Positions 1 to 8,443 of a DNA stretch of 19,465 nt are shown piece by piece. The notes under the pieces were generated by a model that saw only the letters and a list, made by a program, of their open reading frames with translations, was not told the origin of the DNA and searched no databases. The DNA comes from Betaproteobacteria bacterium (GTDB lineage Bacteria; Pseudomonadota; Gammaproteobacteria; Burkholderiales; SG8-39): NCBI GenBank assembly GCA_011391295.1, contig JAABQT010000006.1, positions 1 to 19,465 of the forward strand, written 5' to 3'. Numbering within the stretch: the first letter of the stretch is position 1; every line of letters begins with the position of its first letter. A program made the position numbers and the translations under genes.

Positions 1-167
1 TCCAGCGCGGGCAGCAGGCCCTGGGGATTCAGCGCGCCGTACGCCGGCTGGCGGTGCTCGCCCTTCGCAAGGTGTACGTACGTGGATTCATAGGCTAGCC
101 CCTTCAGGTTGAGCGCAATGCGCACGCGGAACGCCGCCGAACTGCGGTAGTACGTGTAGAGCTTCAC
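1..167 (-). CDS. Maleylacetoacetate/maleylpyruvate isomerase, zeta-class GST family (5' part only)
   Basis: Only the first 55 codons are in the window; the rest runs off the left edge. The visible N terminus reads VKLYTYYRSSAAFRVRIALN (GTG start) and continues into KGLAYEST. This is the thioredoxin-fold start of zeta-class glutathione transferases, with the SSAAFRVRIAL signature around the glutathione-binding serine. These enzymes isomerise maleylacetoacetate or maleylpyruvate to the fumaryl form using glutathione. The GTG start overlaps the stop of the upstream FAH-family gene in a GTGA tetranucleotide (164-167), so translation is probably coupled. Its partner is a short FAH hydrolase, which points to maleylpyruvate isomerase of the gentisate route (NagL type) rather than the homogentisate enzyme, but the N terminus alone cannot decide this. 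Confidence 0.85.
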   Translation of the reverse strand, partial: MKLYTYYRSSAAFRVRIALNLKGLAYESTYVHLAKGEHRQPAYGALNPQGLLPAL

Positions 168-856
168 AACGCCGGCACCACCTTGACCTTGAGATCGCCT
201 ACGCCGTCGATATGCGCGTGCATCTCGTCGCCCGGCTTCACCGGACCGACGCCCGCGGGGGTACCCGAATAGATGATGTCGCCGGGCTCGAGCGTGTAGT
301 ACTCCGAAAGGTAGGCGATTTGCTCGGGCACCGACCAGATCATGTCGGCGAGATCGGCCTTCTGGCGCTCCTTGCCGTTCACCTGCAGCCAGATCGCGCC
401 TTTGGTCAGGTGGCCGCTCTTGGCCGCCGGTACCAGGCTGCTGCAGGGTGCGGCCTCGTCAAAATCCTTGCCGAAGTCCCAGGGCCGGCCGTGGTCTTTG
501 CCCAGCTGCTGCAAGTCGCGGCGCGTCATGTCGAGGCCCACAGCGTAGGCAAATACATGCTCGGTGGCGTGGCGCGCGTCGATGCGGCGGCCGCCTTTGT
601 GCAGCGCCACCACCAGTTCGGTCTCGTAGTGGTAATTGCCGGTTTTCGGCGGGTAGTGCACGTCGCCGCCGTTGGGCACCAGGGAATGCGCGCTCTTGAT
701 GAAGAAGAACGGCTGCTCGCGGCCGCTGCCGCCCATCTCCTTCTGGTGCTCCGCGTAGTTGCGGCCGACGCAGAAAATGCGGCGTACCGGGAAGGTATCG
801 CTGCTGCCAGCAATCGGCAGGGCTGGCGCAGTCCAGATCGGGAAAACGTAAGTCAT
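164..856 (-). CDS. FAH-family hydrolase, probable fumarylpyruvate hydrolase
   Basis: A 230-residue protein of the fumarylacetoacetate hydrolase superfamily, which cleaves C-C bonds of acylpyruvates with a bound divalent metal. The family signature GRNYAEH lies at residues 31-37. Metal-ligand acidic residues are visible as YETE (Glu78, Glu80) and GLDMTRRD (Asp109), and the C-terminal SGTPAGVGP motif is at about 197-205. The length fits the short single-domain subgroup (fumarylpyruvate hydrolase NagK, acylpyruvases) and not the roughly 420-residue homogentisate-pathway FahA. The ATG at 856 is preceded by GAAAGG at a usable distance. It lies 27 bp after the CoA ligase gene and overlaps the isomerase gene by 4 bp, so the three form one operon. 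Expected job: fumarylpyruvate to fumarate and pyruvate. The substrate is inferred from family and neighbour. Confidence 0.87.
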   Translation of the reverse strand: MTYVFPIWTAPALPIAGSSDTFPVRRIFCVGRNYAEHQKEMGGSGREQPFFFIKSAHSLVPNGGDVHYPPKTGNYHYETELVVALHKGGRRIDARHATEHVFAYAVGLDMTRRDLQQLGKDHGRPWDFGKDFDEAAPCSSLVPAAKSGHLTKGAIWLQVNGKERQKADLADMIWSVPEQIAYLSEYYTLEPGDIIYSGTPAGVGPVKPGDEMHAHIDGVGDLKVKVVPAL

Positions 857-883
857 GCGGGCCTTTCGGGGAAAACGCGAATT

Positions 884-2416
884 CTAGCCTTTGGCGGCGC
901 GCCGTTCCTCCACCAGTTCGCGCAACTTGTAGCGCTGCACCTTGCCAGTGGCGGTGCGCGGCAGCTCGGCGACCGGCAGGATCCACTTGGGCCGCTTGTG
1001 GCGCGGCAGTTTTTGCTCGCACGCTGCGGCCGCGGCCGAGAGCGCAGTCTGCGCGTCGACGCCGCGCGCGGCGACGAACAGCGCCAGGCGCTCGAAACCG
1101 TCGTCGTCCGGGACCGCTACGCACGCCGCTTCGGCGACCGAATCCAGCCCTTGCACCGCTTCCTCCAGCTCGCCGGGCTGTACCCACTGGCCCGCGACCT
1201 TCAGCAACTCGTCGCTGCGGCCCTGATGGGAATAGGAGCCCTGAGCATCGCGCACGAAGATGTCCCTGGTGCAGAACCAGCCGTCGCGAAACTGCTCGCG
1301 CGTCGCCTCCGGCCGGTTGGCGTAGCCCGAGCTGAGTGCCGGGTGGCGCACCCACAGCACGCCCGGTTCTCCGTTCGCGACTTCGTTCCCGTCGTCGCCG
1401 AGCAGGCGCGCGTGCACGCCCGCGATCGGCTTGCCGGTCCTCAGCGCGCCCGCGCTGCCGGGCGGCGTCACCATGATCACGCAGAAGGTTTCCGACATGC
1501 CGTAGATGGAGAGGATTTCCTGCCCGGTGGCCGTGCGCCAGCCTTCGAACACCGGCTGCGGCAGGCGCTCGCCAGCGGAGACGCAATGTCGTACCCCGCG
1601 AAAAGGCGCCAGGCGATCCGGAGACAGCGCTAGCAGCCGGCGGTAGAACGTCGGTACGCTGAACACGGCGGCGGGCGCATGGCGGGCGACGATGGCCTGG
1701 ATCTGCTCCACGTCGGCCCAGTCCGGATGCAGGATCGTCGTGGCGCCGATCGCGAGCGGTCCCAGCATGCCGTTCTCCAGCGCGTAGGCGAAGAACAGCT
1801 TGGAGGTGACGAACACCTTGTCGCCCGGCCCCAGCCCCAGCACCTCGCGCTGCGCCTGTCCGGCAGCCAGCACGCTCTGGTGCGCGTGCACGATGCCCTT
1901 GGGACGGCCGGTGGTGCCCGAGGAATAGAGCCAAAACGCGGCATCCTGCGGTTGCGCTGGATGAAAGGTGGCCCGCGGCGCAGCGGCGCGCAGCGCCCGG
2001 CGCCACGCCGCGCTGGCGGCGAGTCGTTTCTCGCTCTCCAGTTGCGCGGTCAACGAACCGAGTGCGACGAGCAACGCGTCCTCCGCGATCAGCAGGCGCG
2101 CGCCGCTGTCGGCAAGGATGTGGCGGTAGTCGTCGGCGCCCAGCTTGCTATTGAGGCCGATTGCCACAGCGCCGGCGTGCACCGCGCCGAGCCACGCGGC
2201 GACGAACTCCGGCGTGTCGCGCAGCAGGAGCAGTACGCGTTGCCCCGGCCGTACGCCCAGTGCGCGCAGTGCGTTGGCAGCACGCGCAACCTCCTCGGCG
2301 AGTGCGCGGTAACTGAGCGCGTCCTCGCCGCAGACGAGCGCGGCTCTCGCGCCGTGCAGCGCGAGTGCGTTCTCACCCAGCAGATGTTCGGCTGCGTTCA
2401 TCCCCAAGGTCGGCAT
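884..2416 (-). CDS. Benzoate-CoA ligase family protein (aromatic acid-CoA ligase)
   Basis: A class I adenylate-forming enzyme of about 510 residues that activates a carboxylic acid with ATP and couples it to CoA. The P-loop YSSGTTGRPKG lies at about 164-174, the adenine/acyl motif YGMSET near the middle, and the hinge region GWFCTRDIF later. The C-terminal catalytic lysine is in PRTATGKVQRYKLRE (about Lys492). The N-terminal NAAEHLL and overall layout match the benzoate-CoA ligase family rather than fatty-acyl-CoA ligases. The acid cannot be read from the sequence; benzoate, hydroxybenzoates or salicylate are all possible. The start is uncertain: ATG 2416 is used here, ATG 2401 (MNAAEHLL) is equally plausible, and neither has a strong Shine-Dalgarno. 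The open frame extends upstream to 2599 only by running through the amtB terminator. It is first in a probable operon with the FAH hydrolase and isomerase. Confidence 0.87.
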   Translation of the reverse strand: MPTLGMNAAEHLLGENALALHGARAALVCGEDALSYRALAEEVARAANALRALGVRPGQRVLLLLRDTPEFVAAWLGAVHAGAVAIGLNSKLGADDYRHILADSGARLLIAEDALLVALGSLTAQLESEKRLAASAAWRRALRAAAPRATFHPAQPQDAAFWLYSSGTTGRPKGIVHAHQSVLAAGQAQREVLGLGPGDKVFVTSKLFFAYALENGMLGPLAIGATTILHPDWADVEQIQAIVARHAPAAVFSVPTFYRRLLALSPDRLAPFRGVRHCVSAGERLPQPVFEGWRTATGQEILSIYGMSETFCVIMVTPPGSAGALRTGKPIAGVHARLLGDDGNEVANGEPGVLWVRHPALSSGYANRPEATREQFRDGWFCTRDIFVRDAQGSYSHQGRSDELLKVAGQWVQPGELEEAVQGLDSVAEAACVAVPDDDGFERLALFVAARGVDAQTALSAAAAACEQKLPRHKRPKWILPVAELPRTATGKVQRYKLRELVEERRAAKG

Positions 2417-2428
2417 TGCATCTGGCGC

Positions 2429-2457
2429 AGTATAGGGTGCGCCGTGCCCGCGCCAAA
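2429..2457 (-). promoter_or_regulatory. Candidate sigma-70 promoter for the CoA ligase operon
   Basis: On the minus strand TATACT (2429-2434) matches five of six bases of the -10 consensus. A poor -35-like TTGGCG (2451-2456) lies 16 bp upstream of it and overlaps the T-tract end of the amtB terminator. Initiation would fall near 2422, giving a leader of about 6 nt to ATG 2416 or 21 nt to ATG 2401. This is by inspection only. Confidence 0.35.
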
Positions 2458-2483
2458 AAAAACGGGGCGCTCGCGCGCCCCGT
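2454..2483 (-). terminator. Rho-independent terminator after amtB
   Basis: Read on the minus strand, a perfect 9-bp stem ACGGGGCGC/GCGCCCCGT (2475-2483 and 2462-2470) closes a 4-nt GCGA loop and is followed by a run of eight T (2455-2462, sharing its first bases with the stem end). It lies 37 bp after the amtB stop codon and separates the nitrogen operon from the CoA ligase operon. Confidence 0.9.
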
Positions 2484-2519
2484 GAACTCCACTGGGACCT
2501 GGGAGGAGACTTCGAACCG

Positions 2520-3974
2520 TTAGATCCGGTATGCCGCCTCGCCGTGCGAGGTGGTGTCCAGGCCTTCGCGCTCCGCTTCCTCGGTGACGCGCAGGCCAAT
2601 GGTCATGTCTACCAGCTTGAAGGCGATCAGGGAGACCACGCCGGACACAACGATGGTGGTAAGTACACCGGTGCCCTGCACGATGACCTGGCTCCAGATC
2701 GAGTAGTCCGGGGAGGCCTTGTTGGCGACGTAGTCCCAGATGCCCGAGCCGCCGAGCGAGGGCGAAGCGAACACGCCGGTGAGCAATGCGCCGGCGATGC
2801 CGCACACGCCGTGCACACCGAACACGTCGAGCGAATCGTCGGCCCCAAGCAGCTTCTTCAGACCGTTCACGCCCCAGAAGCCGGCCACGCCGGCTGCCAA
2901 ACCGATCACCAGGCCGCCCATGATGCCGACGAAACCGCAAGCCGGTGTGATGGCCACCAATCCGGCGACTGCGCCCGAAGCCGCGCCCAGGGCGGAGGCC
3001 TTGCCGCGGGCGAAGGTTTCCGCGAGCAACCAGGCCAGCACGGCGGCCGCGGTGGCGACGATGGTGTTGAGGAAAGCGGTCGCGGCAACCCCAGTGGCCT
3101 CGAGATTGGAGCCGGCATTGAAGCCGAACCAACCCACCCACAGCATGCAGGCACCAATCATGATCAGTGGGACGTTGTGCGGCGGCATGGCCTCCTTGCC
3201 GTAGCCGATTCTCTTGCCGATCACCCAGGCACCCACCAGACCGGCCACGCCGGCGTTGATGTGCACCACCGTGCCGCCGGCGAAGTCGAGCGCGCCCTTC
3301 TGCCACAGCCAGCCGGCCGCGGCAGTGACCGCGTCCAGGCTCTTGGCGTCGGTGATCGCGTCAGGTCCGTCCCAGTACCACACCATGTGCGCCATCGGTG
3401 CGTAGGCGAACGTAAACCACAGCACCGAGAACATCAGCACCGCCGAGAACTTGATGCGCTCGGCAAAGGCGCCGACGATCAGGCCGCAGGTAATGGCCGC
3501 GAACGTGAGCTGGAAGGCCACGAACGTGAGCTCGGGGATTGCCACGCCCTTGGAAAACGTTGCACCGAGCGAATCGCCGGTGACCCCCGACAGGAACACC
3601 TTCGACAGGCTCCCGAAGAAGGCGTTGCCCCCCGTGAACGCGATCGAATATCCGTAGATCACCCAGATCACGGAGATCAGACAGAAGGTGACGAACACCT
3701 GCATGAGCACCGAGAGCGTGTTCTTGGAGCGCACCATGCCGCCGTAGAACAGCGCCAGTCCCGGGATGGTCATGAGGATGACCAGCGCCGTGGCCGTCAT
3801 CATCCAGGTGGTGTCGCCCTTGTCCACCTTGGGGGCAGGGGCCGCGGCCGGGGCCGCCGTGGTTGCGGTGGTCGCGGCCTGCTCCGGCGCAGCCGCAGGC
3901 TTGTCCTGCGCCAGCGCCGCGCCCGCGAATGCGAACGAGCCGAGCAGCGCGATCATTGCGAGAAGCTTCTTCAT
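2520..3974 (-). CDS. amtB: Ammonium transporter AmtB
   Basis: A 484-residue inner-membrane ammonium channel of the Amt/Rh family. An N-terminal signal peptide (MKKLLAMIALLGSFAFAG, likely cut after ALA near 22) is followed by an Ala/Pro-rich linker to about residue 50 and then by 11 membrane helices. The pore pair is visible: His238 in GGTVVHINAG and His388 in FGVHGVCGI, with Asp230 in LDFAGG at the substrate site. The cytoplasmic tail carries GLRVTEEAEREGLD and ends HGEAAY, the PII-responsive part. The start is ATG 3974 because AGGGAG lies 6 nt before it; an in-frame ATG at 3980 directly abuts that Shine-Dalgarno. It starts 10 nt after the glnK stop, so the PII regulator and its target are made together. 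The terminator at 2454-2483 follows. Confidence 0.97.
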   Translation of the reverse strand: MKKLLAMIALLGSFAFAGAALAQDKPAAAPEQAATTATTAAPAAAPAPKVDKGDTTWMMTATALVILMTIPGLALFYGGMVRSKNTLSVLMQVFVTFCLISVIWVIYGYSIAFTGGNAFFGSLSKVFLSGVTGDSLGATFSKGVAIPELTFVAFQLTFAAITCGLIVGAFAERIKFSAVLMFSVLWFTFAYAPMAHMVWYWDGPDAITDAKSLDAVTAAAGWLWQKGALDFAGGTVVHINAGVAGLVGAWVIGKRIGYGKEAMPPHNVPLIMIGACMLWVGWFGFNAGSNLEATGVAATAFLNTIVATAAAVLAWLLAETFARGKASALGAASGAVAGLVAITPACGFVGIMGGLVIGLAAGVAGFWGVNGLKKLLGADDSLDVFGVHGVCGIAGALLTGVFASPSLGGSGIWDYVANKASPDYSIWSQVIVQGTGVLTTIVVSGVVSLIAFKLVDMTIGLRVTEEAEREGLDTTSHGEAAYRI

Positions 3975-3984
3975 GTCCATCTCC

Positions 3985-5149
<1,165 letters not shown>

Positions 5150-5194
5150 ATTGATCTCCAGATGAGGTCGGATGAGAAAACGCCTCTTCCTAAA

Positions 5195-5210
5195 AGCATC
5201 TCCCGTGCCA
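5195..5210 (-). promoter_or_regulatory. Sigma-54 (RpoN) promoter for porin-glnK-amtB
   Basis: On the minus strand the 16-mer TGGCACGGGAGATGCT matches the -24/-12 consensus TGGCAC-N5-TTGCW at all positions except one T (ATGC for TTGC), with exact GG-to-GC spacing. It is followed by TTTT. Transcription would start near 5184, leaving a leader of about 35 nt to the porin ATG. Sigma-54 control of glnK-amtB by nitrogen limitation is established in proteobacteria. Confidence 0.8.
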
Positions 5211-5215
5211 GGCAT

Positions 5216-5241
5216 CTAACGCCTATGCATCAGTGCGTTAG
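5216..5241. repeat. Inverted repeat next to the sigma-54 -24 box
   Basis: CTAACGC (5216-5222) and GCGTTAG (5235-5241) form a perfect 7-bp inverted repeat with a 12-bp spacer. The centres are 19 bp apart, close to two helical turns. It ends 6 bp upstream of the -24 element. It could be an operator for a dimeric regulator; none is identified. Confidence 0.5.
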
Positions 5242-5302
5242 CGATAAAGCGGTAGCGCCGGGGCACTGTGGCGCCCGGGACAGGTGCGGGGAAAAGCAAG
5301 GG

Positions 5303-5325
5303 CGCATCAATTTGGTGCATGCACC
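5303..5325. promoter_or_regulatory. NtrC-like enhancer site
   Basis: Minus strand 5303-5319 reads TGCACCAAATTGATGCG, matching the NtrC dyad TGCACCA-N3-TGGTGCA at 12 of 14 defined bases. It partly overlaps a perfect 12-bp palindrome GGTGCATGCACC (5314-5325). It lies about 125-135 bp upstream of the predicted sigma-54 start, a normal enhancer distance. The same DNA is the region just before ubiK, so it could also affect that gene. Confidence 0.6.
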
Positions 5326-5343
5326 GTGCTAGGCTCGCAGCCC

Positions 5344-5574
5344 ATGATCGACAAGCGATTGCTGGACGAACTGGGCGAGCGCATCGGCGAGGCCGCACGC
5401 GGGTCCCCGGCACAGGACCTGGAGAAGAATCTGCGCGCCCTGCTCGCGGCGTTCTTTGACCGCTACGACGTGGTGCTGCGCGAGGATTTCGAGGTGCAAA
5501 GAAAGCTCCTCGAACGCGCTCAAACCAAGCTCGCGGCGCTCGAGGCACGCGTCGCCACCCTGGAAGGCCGGTAA
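5344..5574 (+). CDS. ubiK: Ubiquinone biosynthesis accessory factor UbiK
   Basis: A 76-residue protein of the UbiK/YqiC (BMFP) family. It begins MIDKRLLDELGERI, has an amphipathic helical N-terminal half containing NLRALLAAFFDRYDVVLREDF, and ends in a coiled coil with heptad leucines (about 48-75, EVQRKLLERAQTKLAALEAR). UbiK trimers work with UbiJ in the soluble complex for aerobic ubiquinone synthesis and interact with membranes. ATG 5344 is chosen because the family begins at this MIDK sequence; the frame is open further upstream but that part is not family-like. It is divergent from the porin operon and 45 bp before comM. This ubiK-comM pairing next to glnK-amtB is, from my knowledge, common in betaproteobacteria. 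Confidence 0.9.
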   Translation: MIDKRLLDELGERIGEAARGSPAQDLEKNLRALLAAFFDRYDVVLREDFEVQRKLLERAQTKLAALEARVATLEGR

Positions 5575-5619
5575 ACCGGGGCGCCCGCGCCGCGTTGCTT
5601 CCCTGGAAGGGGAACGCAG

Positions 5620-7119
5620 ATGGCGCTGGCCACCGTGGCGAGTCGCGCGCTCGCAGGGATTGACGCGCCGGGGGTGATGGTAGAGGTGCACCTCGGACCC
5701 GGGCTGCCCGCGTTCCATATCGTGGGTCTGCCCGACGCCGAAGTGCGCGAGGCGAAGGACCGTGTGCGCGCTGCGCTCAATCACGCGCAGTTCGAGTTTC
5801 CGTCCCGGCGCATTACCGTCAACCTGGCGCCCGCCGACCTGCCCAAGGATTCGAGCCGCTTCGACCTGCCGATCGCGCTCGGCATTCTCGCCGCGAGCGG
5901 GCAACTGCGGGCCGCGGCGCTCGAAGGACTGGAATTCGCCGGCGAGCTGTCGCTGACCGGCGAGCTGCGCCCGGTACGCGGCGCGCTGGCGATGGCGTTG
6001 GGCTGCGCCCGTTCCGGGCGCGGCTTTGTGCTGCCCGCACAAAACGCGGCGCAGGCCGCACTGGCTGGCGGCGCTACCGTGCTACCGGCGCGCACCCTGC
6101 TGGAAGTCTGCGCTCATCTCGCCGGCCAGGCGCAACTGCAGCCGCACGCCCAAGATGCAGTGCCTGCCCTACCCGCCTATGCGGACTTCCGCGACGTGAA
6201 GGGCCAGGCGGCCGCCAAGCGCGCGCTGGAAGTGGCGGCGGCGGGCGGCCACAGCCTGCTGCTGGTCGGCCCACCGGGCACCGGCAAGTCGATGCTGGCA
6301 GCGCGCTTTCCGGGAATCCTCGCGCCCATGAGCGAGGCCGAGGCGCTCGAGAGCGCGGCGATCCAGTCGGCGTCACTGGGTGGCTTCGATGCCGCGCGCT
6401 GGGGTGCGCGGCCGCTGCGCGCTCCGCACCACACGGCGTCGCGCGTAGCGCTGGTGGGCGGCGGAAGCCCGCCGCGCCCGGGCGAGATTTCACTCGCGCA
6501 CCAGGGCGTGCTGTTCCTGGACGAGTTGCCGGAGTTCGGCCGCGAGGCGCTGGAGGCGCTGCGCGAGCCGCTCGAGTCCGGCTGGGTTTCGCTGTCGCGC
6601 GGGGCGCGCCAGGCGCGCTTTCCGGCGCGCTTCCAGCTGATGGCGGCGATGAATCCCTGTCCCTGCGGCTACCTCGGGCACCCCAGCGGCCGTTGCCGTT
6701 GCACGCCGGACGCCATCGCGCGCTACCGGGCTCGCATCTCGGGTCCGCTCGCCGACCGCATCGACATCAAGATCGACGCGCCGGTACCGCGCGAGACCGA
6801 GCTCCTGGCGGCCGCGGACGGCGAGCCTACGCGCGCCATCCGCGAGCGCGTCGTCGCGGCGCGCGGGCTGCAAGTGCTGCGACAGGGCAAGCCGAACGCG
6901 CTGCTGGGAACGCAGGAAATCGAAACCCATTGCGCCACCGGCGCGGAAGTCGAGATCTTGGTGAAGCAGGCGATGGTGCACCTGTCGCTGTCGGCGCGCG
7001 CCTACCACCGCGTGTTGCGTGTGGCGCGCAGCATCGCCGACCTCGACGCCTGCGCGGCCATCGGCACGGCGCACGTCGCTGAGGCGATCCAGTACCGCCG
7101 GATGGACGCGGCCTTGTAA
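5620..7119 (+). CDS. comM: YifB/ComM family Mg-chelatase-like AAA+ ATPase
   Basis: A 499-residue hexameric AAA+ helicase. In naturally transformable bacteria ComM drives branch migration when incoming single-stranded DNA recombines; many non-competent species also carry it. The N-terminal ChlI domain includes GLPAFHIVGLPDAEVREAKD (about 28-47) and RRITVNLAPADLPKDSSRFD. Walker A GPPGTGKS is at 217-224 and Walker B VLFLDEL at 297-303. The Cys-rich loop MNPCPCG starts at 344, followed by GRCRCTP, and a C-terminal Mg_chelatase_C domain ends in AYHRVLRVARSIADL. Length is standard for the family. ATG 5620 has GGGGAA about 7 nt upstream. No competence genes are present in the window, so transformability is not shown. 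Confidence 0.95.
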   Translation: MALATVASRALAGIDAPGVMVEVHLGPGLPAFHIVGLPDAEVREAKDRVRAALNHAQFEFPSRRITVNLAPADLPKDSSRFDLPIALGILAASGQLRAAALEGLEFAGELSLTGELRPVRGALAMALGCARSGRGFVLPAQNAAQAALAGGATVLPARTLLEVCAHLAGQAQLQPHAQDAVPALPAYADFRDVKGQAAAKRALEVAAAGGHSLLLVGPPGTGKSMLAARFPGILAPMSEAEALESAAIQSASLGGFDAARWGARPLRAPHHTASRVALVGGGSPPRPGEISLAHQGVLFLDELPEFGREALEALREPLESGWVSLSRGARQARFPARFQLMAAMNPCPCGYLGHPSGRCRCTPDAIARYRARISGPLADRIDIKIDAPVPRETELLAAADGEPTRAIRERVVAARGLQVLRQGKPNALLGTQEIETHCATGAEVEILVKQAMVHLSLSARAYHRVLRVARSIADLDACAAIGTAHVAEAIQYRRMDAAL

Positions 7120-7139
7120 GGGCTACGGGCGGGTCGCGC

Positions 7140-7589
7140 CTAAGCCCGGGCTCGGTTGCGCGCCAGCATGCTCTGGGTGTTCGGGACGTAGAGCAGGTGG
7201 GCGATCTTGCGTACGTAGTGATCCTCGTAAGGATCGAGTCCGCCATCGGCGTAGGCGACGCGCCACAGGTGCTCGACGAGCCTGACTCGATCATCGAGCG
7301 AAAATTCACGCTTGATCACCGTAACCGGCGCGTAAAAGCTGGTGAGCTGTTGTGCTCTGGCGCGCCCTTCCTCGAGCAGTGCGGTGCACGCCCGTGCGTC
7401 CAGCCCGAACAGTTCGGCGAGCGCCCGCTGCGCCGCGGCGTCTTCTTCGTCGCCCTCGATGTAGTCCGCGCGGCGCGCTTCGTGCAGCAACGCCGCCACC
7501 GCCACCCGCAGGGGGCGGCGCTCGAATTCCGGCATCTGGCGGGGTTCGCCGCCGCCCTTGTCCAACAGCTTCTTCAGAGCTCTGAGCAT
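7140..7589 (-). CDS. TerB-family protein
   Basis: A 149-residue, mostly helical protein of the TerB/DjlA-like family (COG4103 type). It has the repeated acidic helix-turn pattern of that fold: VAVAALLHEARRADYIEGDEEDAA near residues 28-51 and LVEHLWRVAYADGGLDPYEDHYVRKIAHLL near 105-134. The ADYIEGDEE and ADGGLDPYE loops correspond to the two paired acidic loops that bind metal in TerB. Single TerB genes of this type occur widely outside tellurite-resistance clusters, and no ter genes are near, so a resistance role should not be assumed. ATG 7589 starts the homologous part (MLRALKKLLDKGG); no good Shine-Dalgarno precedes it, so the start is moderately sure. It converges on comM (20 bp apart) and is divergent from apaH (41 bp). 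Confidence 0.8.
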   Translation of the reverse strand: MLRALKKLLDKGGGEPRQMPEFERRPLRVAVAALLHEARRADYIEGDEEDAAAQRALAELFGLDARACTALLEEGRARAQQLTSFYAPVTVIKREFSLDDRVRLVEHLWRVAYADGGLDPYEDHYVRKIAHLLYVPNTQSMLARNRARA

Positions 7590-7630
7590 GGTGGGAGGGA
7601 GTGTGCCACGGCGCGGTAGACTCGCGCTCG

Positions 7631-8443
7631 ATGGCGACGTACGCGATTGGCGACGTGCAGGGCTGCAATGATGAGCTGCAGGCGCTGCTGTCGCGGCTGA
7701 CCTTCGATCGCGCGCGGGATCGCCTGTGGTTCGTCGGCGACCTGGTGAACCGCGGGCCCGATTCGCTCGGCGTCGTGCGCTTCGTGCGCTCCCTGGGGGA
7801 CGCGGCGGTCGTGGTACTCGGCAATCACGACCTGCACCTGCTGTGCGTCGCCGGCGGCTACGCACGCAGGCGCGACGACGATACGCTGGACGAACTGCTC
7901 GCGGCCCCGGATGCACCGGAATTGCTCGACTGGCTGCGCGGCCGACCGCTGCTGCACAGCGAAACCGGCTACGTCATGGTGCATGCCGGCCTGCTGCCGC
8001 AGTGGACGATACAGACGGCGCTGACGCTGGCGAGCGAAGTGCAGAACGCGTTGCGCGCGCCCTCTTACCGCGAGTTCCTCGCCAGCATGTACGGCGGCAC
8101 GCCGCTCGCGTGGCGCGACGATCTCCTCGGCTGGGACCGTCTGCGGGTGATCGTGAACGCAATGACGCGCCTGCGCTTTTGCAATGCCGCCGGGGAAATG
8201 GAGCTGCGCACGAAAGGCGCGCAGGCGCCCGACGGTTTCCGGCCGTGGTTCGAGCTGCGCCCCGCAGGCGATCCGCCGATCGTTTGCGGGCACTGGTCGG
8301 CGCTGGGGCTGAAGCTGAACGAAAAGCTCGCCGCGCTGGACAGCGGCTGTGTCTGGGGCGGCAGCCTCACGGCCTTGCGCCTGGAAGACCGGGCCCTGTT
8401 TCAGGTACCCTGCCGCGGCTACCAGCCGCCGGGGGAGGGATGA
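7631..8443 (+). CDS. apaH: Symmetrical bis(5'-nucleosyl)-tetraphosphatase ApaH
   Basis: A 270-residue metallophosphatase that hydrolyses Ap4A to two ADP and, in the E. coli family member, also removes Np4 caps from RNA. The calcineurin-like motifs are all present in order: GDVQGCNDEL (7-16), GDLVNRGPDS (36-45), GNHDLHLL (64-71), MVHAGLLPQW and CGHWSALG. Length matches the family. ATG 7631 starts MATYAIGDVQ, the canonical N terminus; the Shine-Dalgarno is weak. The stop TGA overlaps the ATG of the HIT-like fragment in an ATGA, so the missing HIT protein was probably once translated together with ApaH. Confidence 0.95.
   Translation: MATYAIGDVQGCNDELQALLSRLTFDRARDRLWFVGDLVNRGPDSLGVVRFVRSLGDAAVVVLGNHDLHLLCVAGGYARRRDDDTLDELLAAPDAPELLDWLRGRPLLHSETGYVMVHAGLLPQWTIQTALTLASEVQNALRAPSYREFLASMYGGTPLAWRDDLLGWDRLRVIVNAMTRLRFCNAAGEMELRTKGAQAPDGFRPWFELRPAGDPPIVCGHWSALGLKLNEKLAALDSGCVWGGSLTALRLEDRALFQVPCRGYQPPGEG

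Noticed and set aside
5620..7119. Magnesium chelatase (chlorophyll synthesis) for the AAA+ gene
   Set aside because: The MNPCPCG loop and full-length layout are those of YifB/ComM, and no pigment genes are nearby.
7140..7589. Tellurite resistance function for the TerB-family gene
   Set aside because: No terA, terC, terD or terZ is nearby. Isolated TerB-like genes are common, and the name alone does not support resistance.
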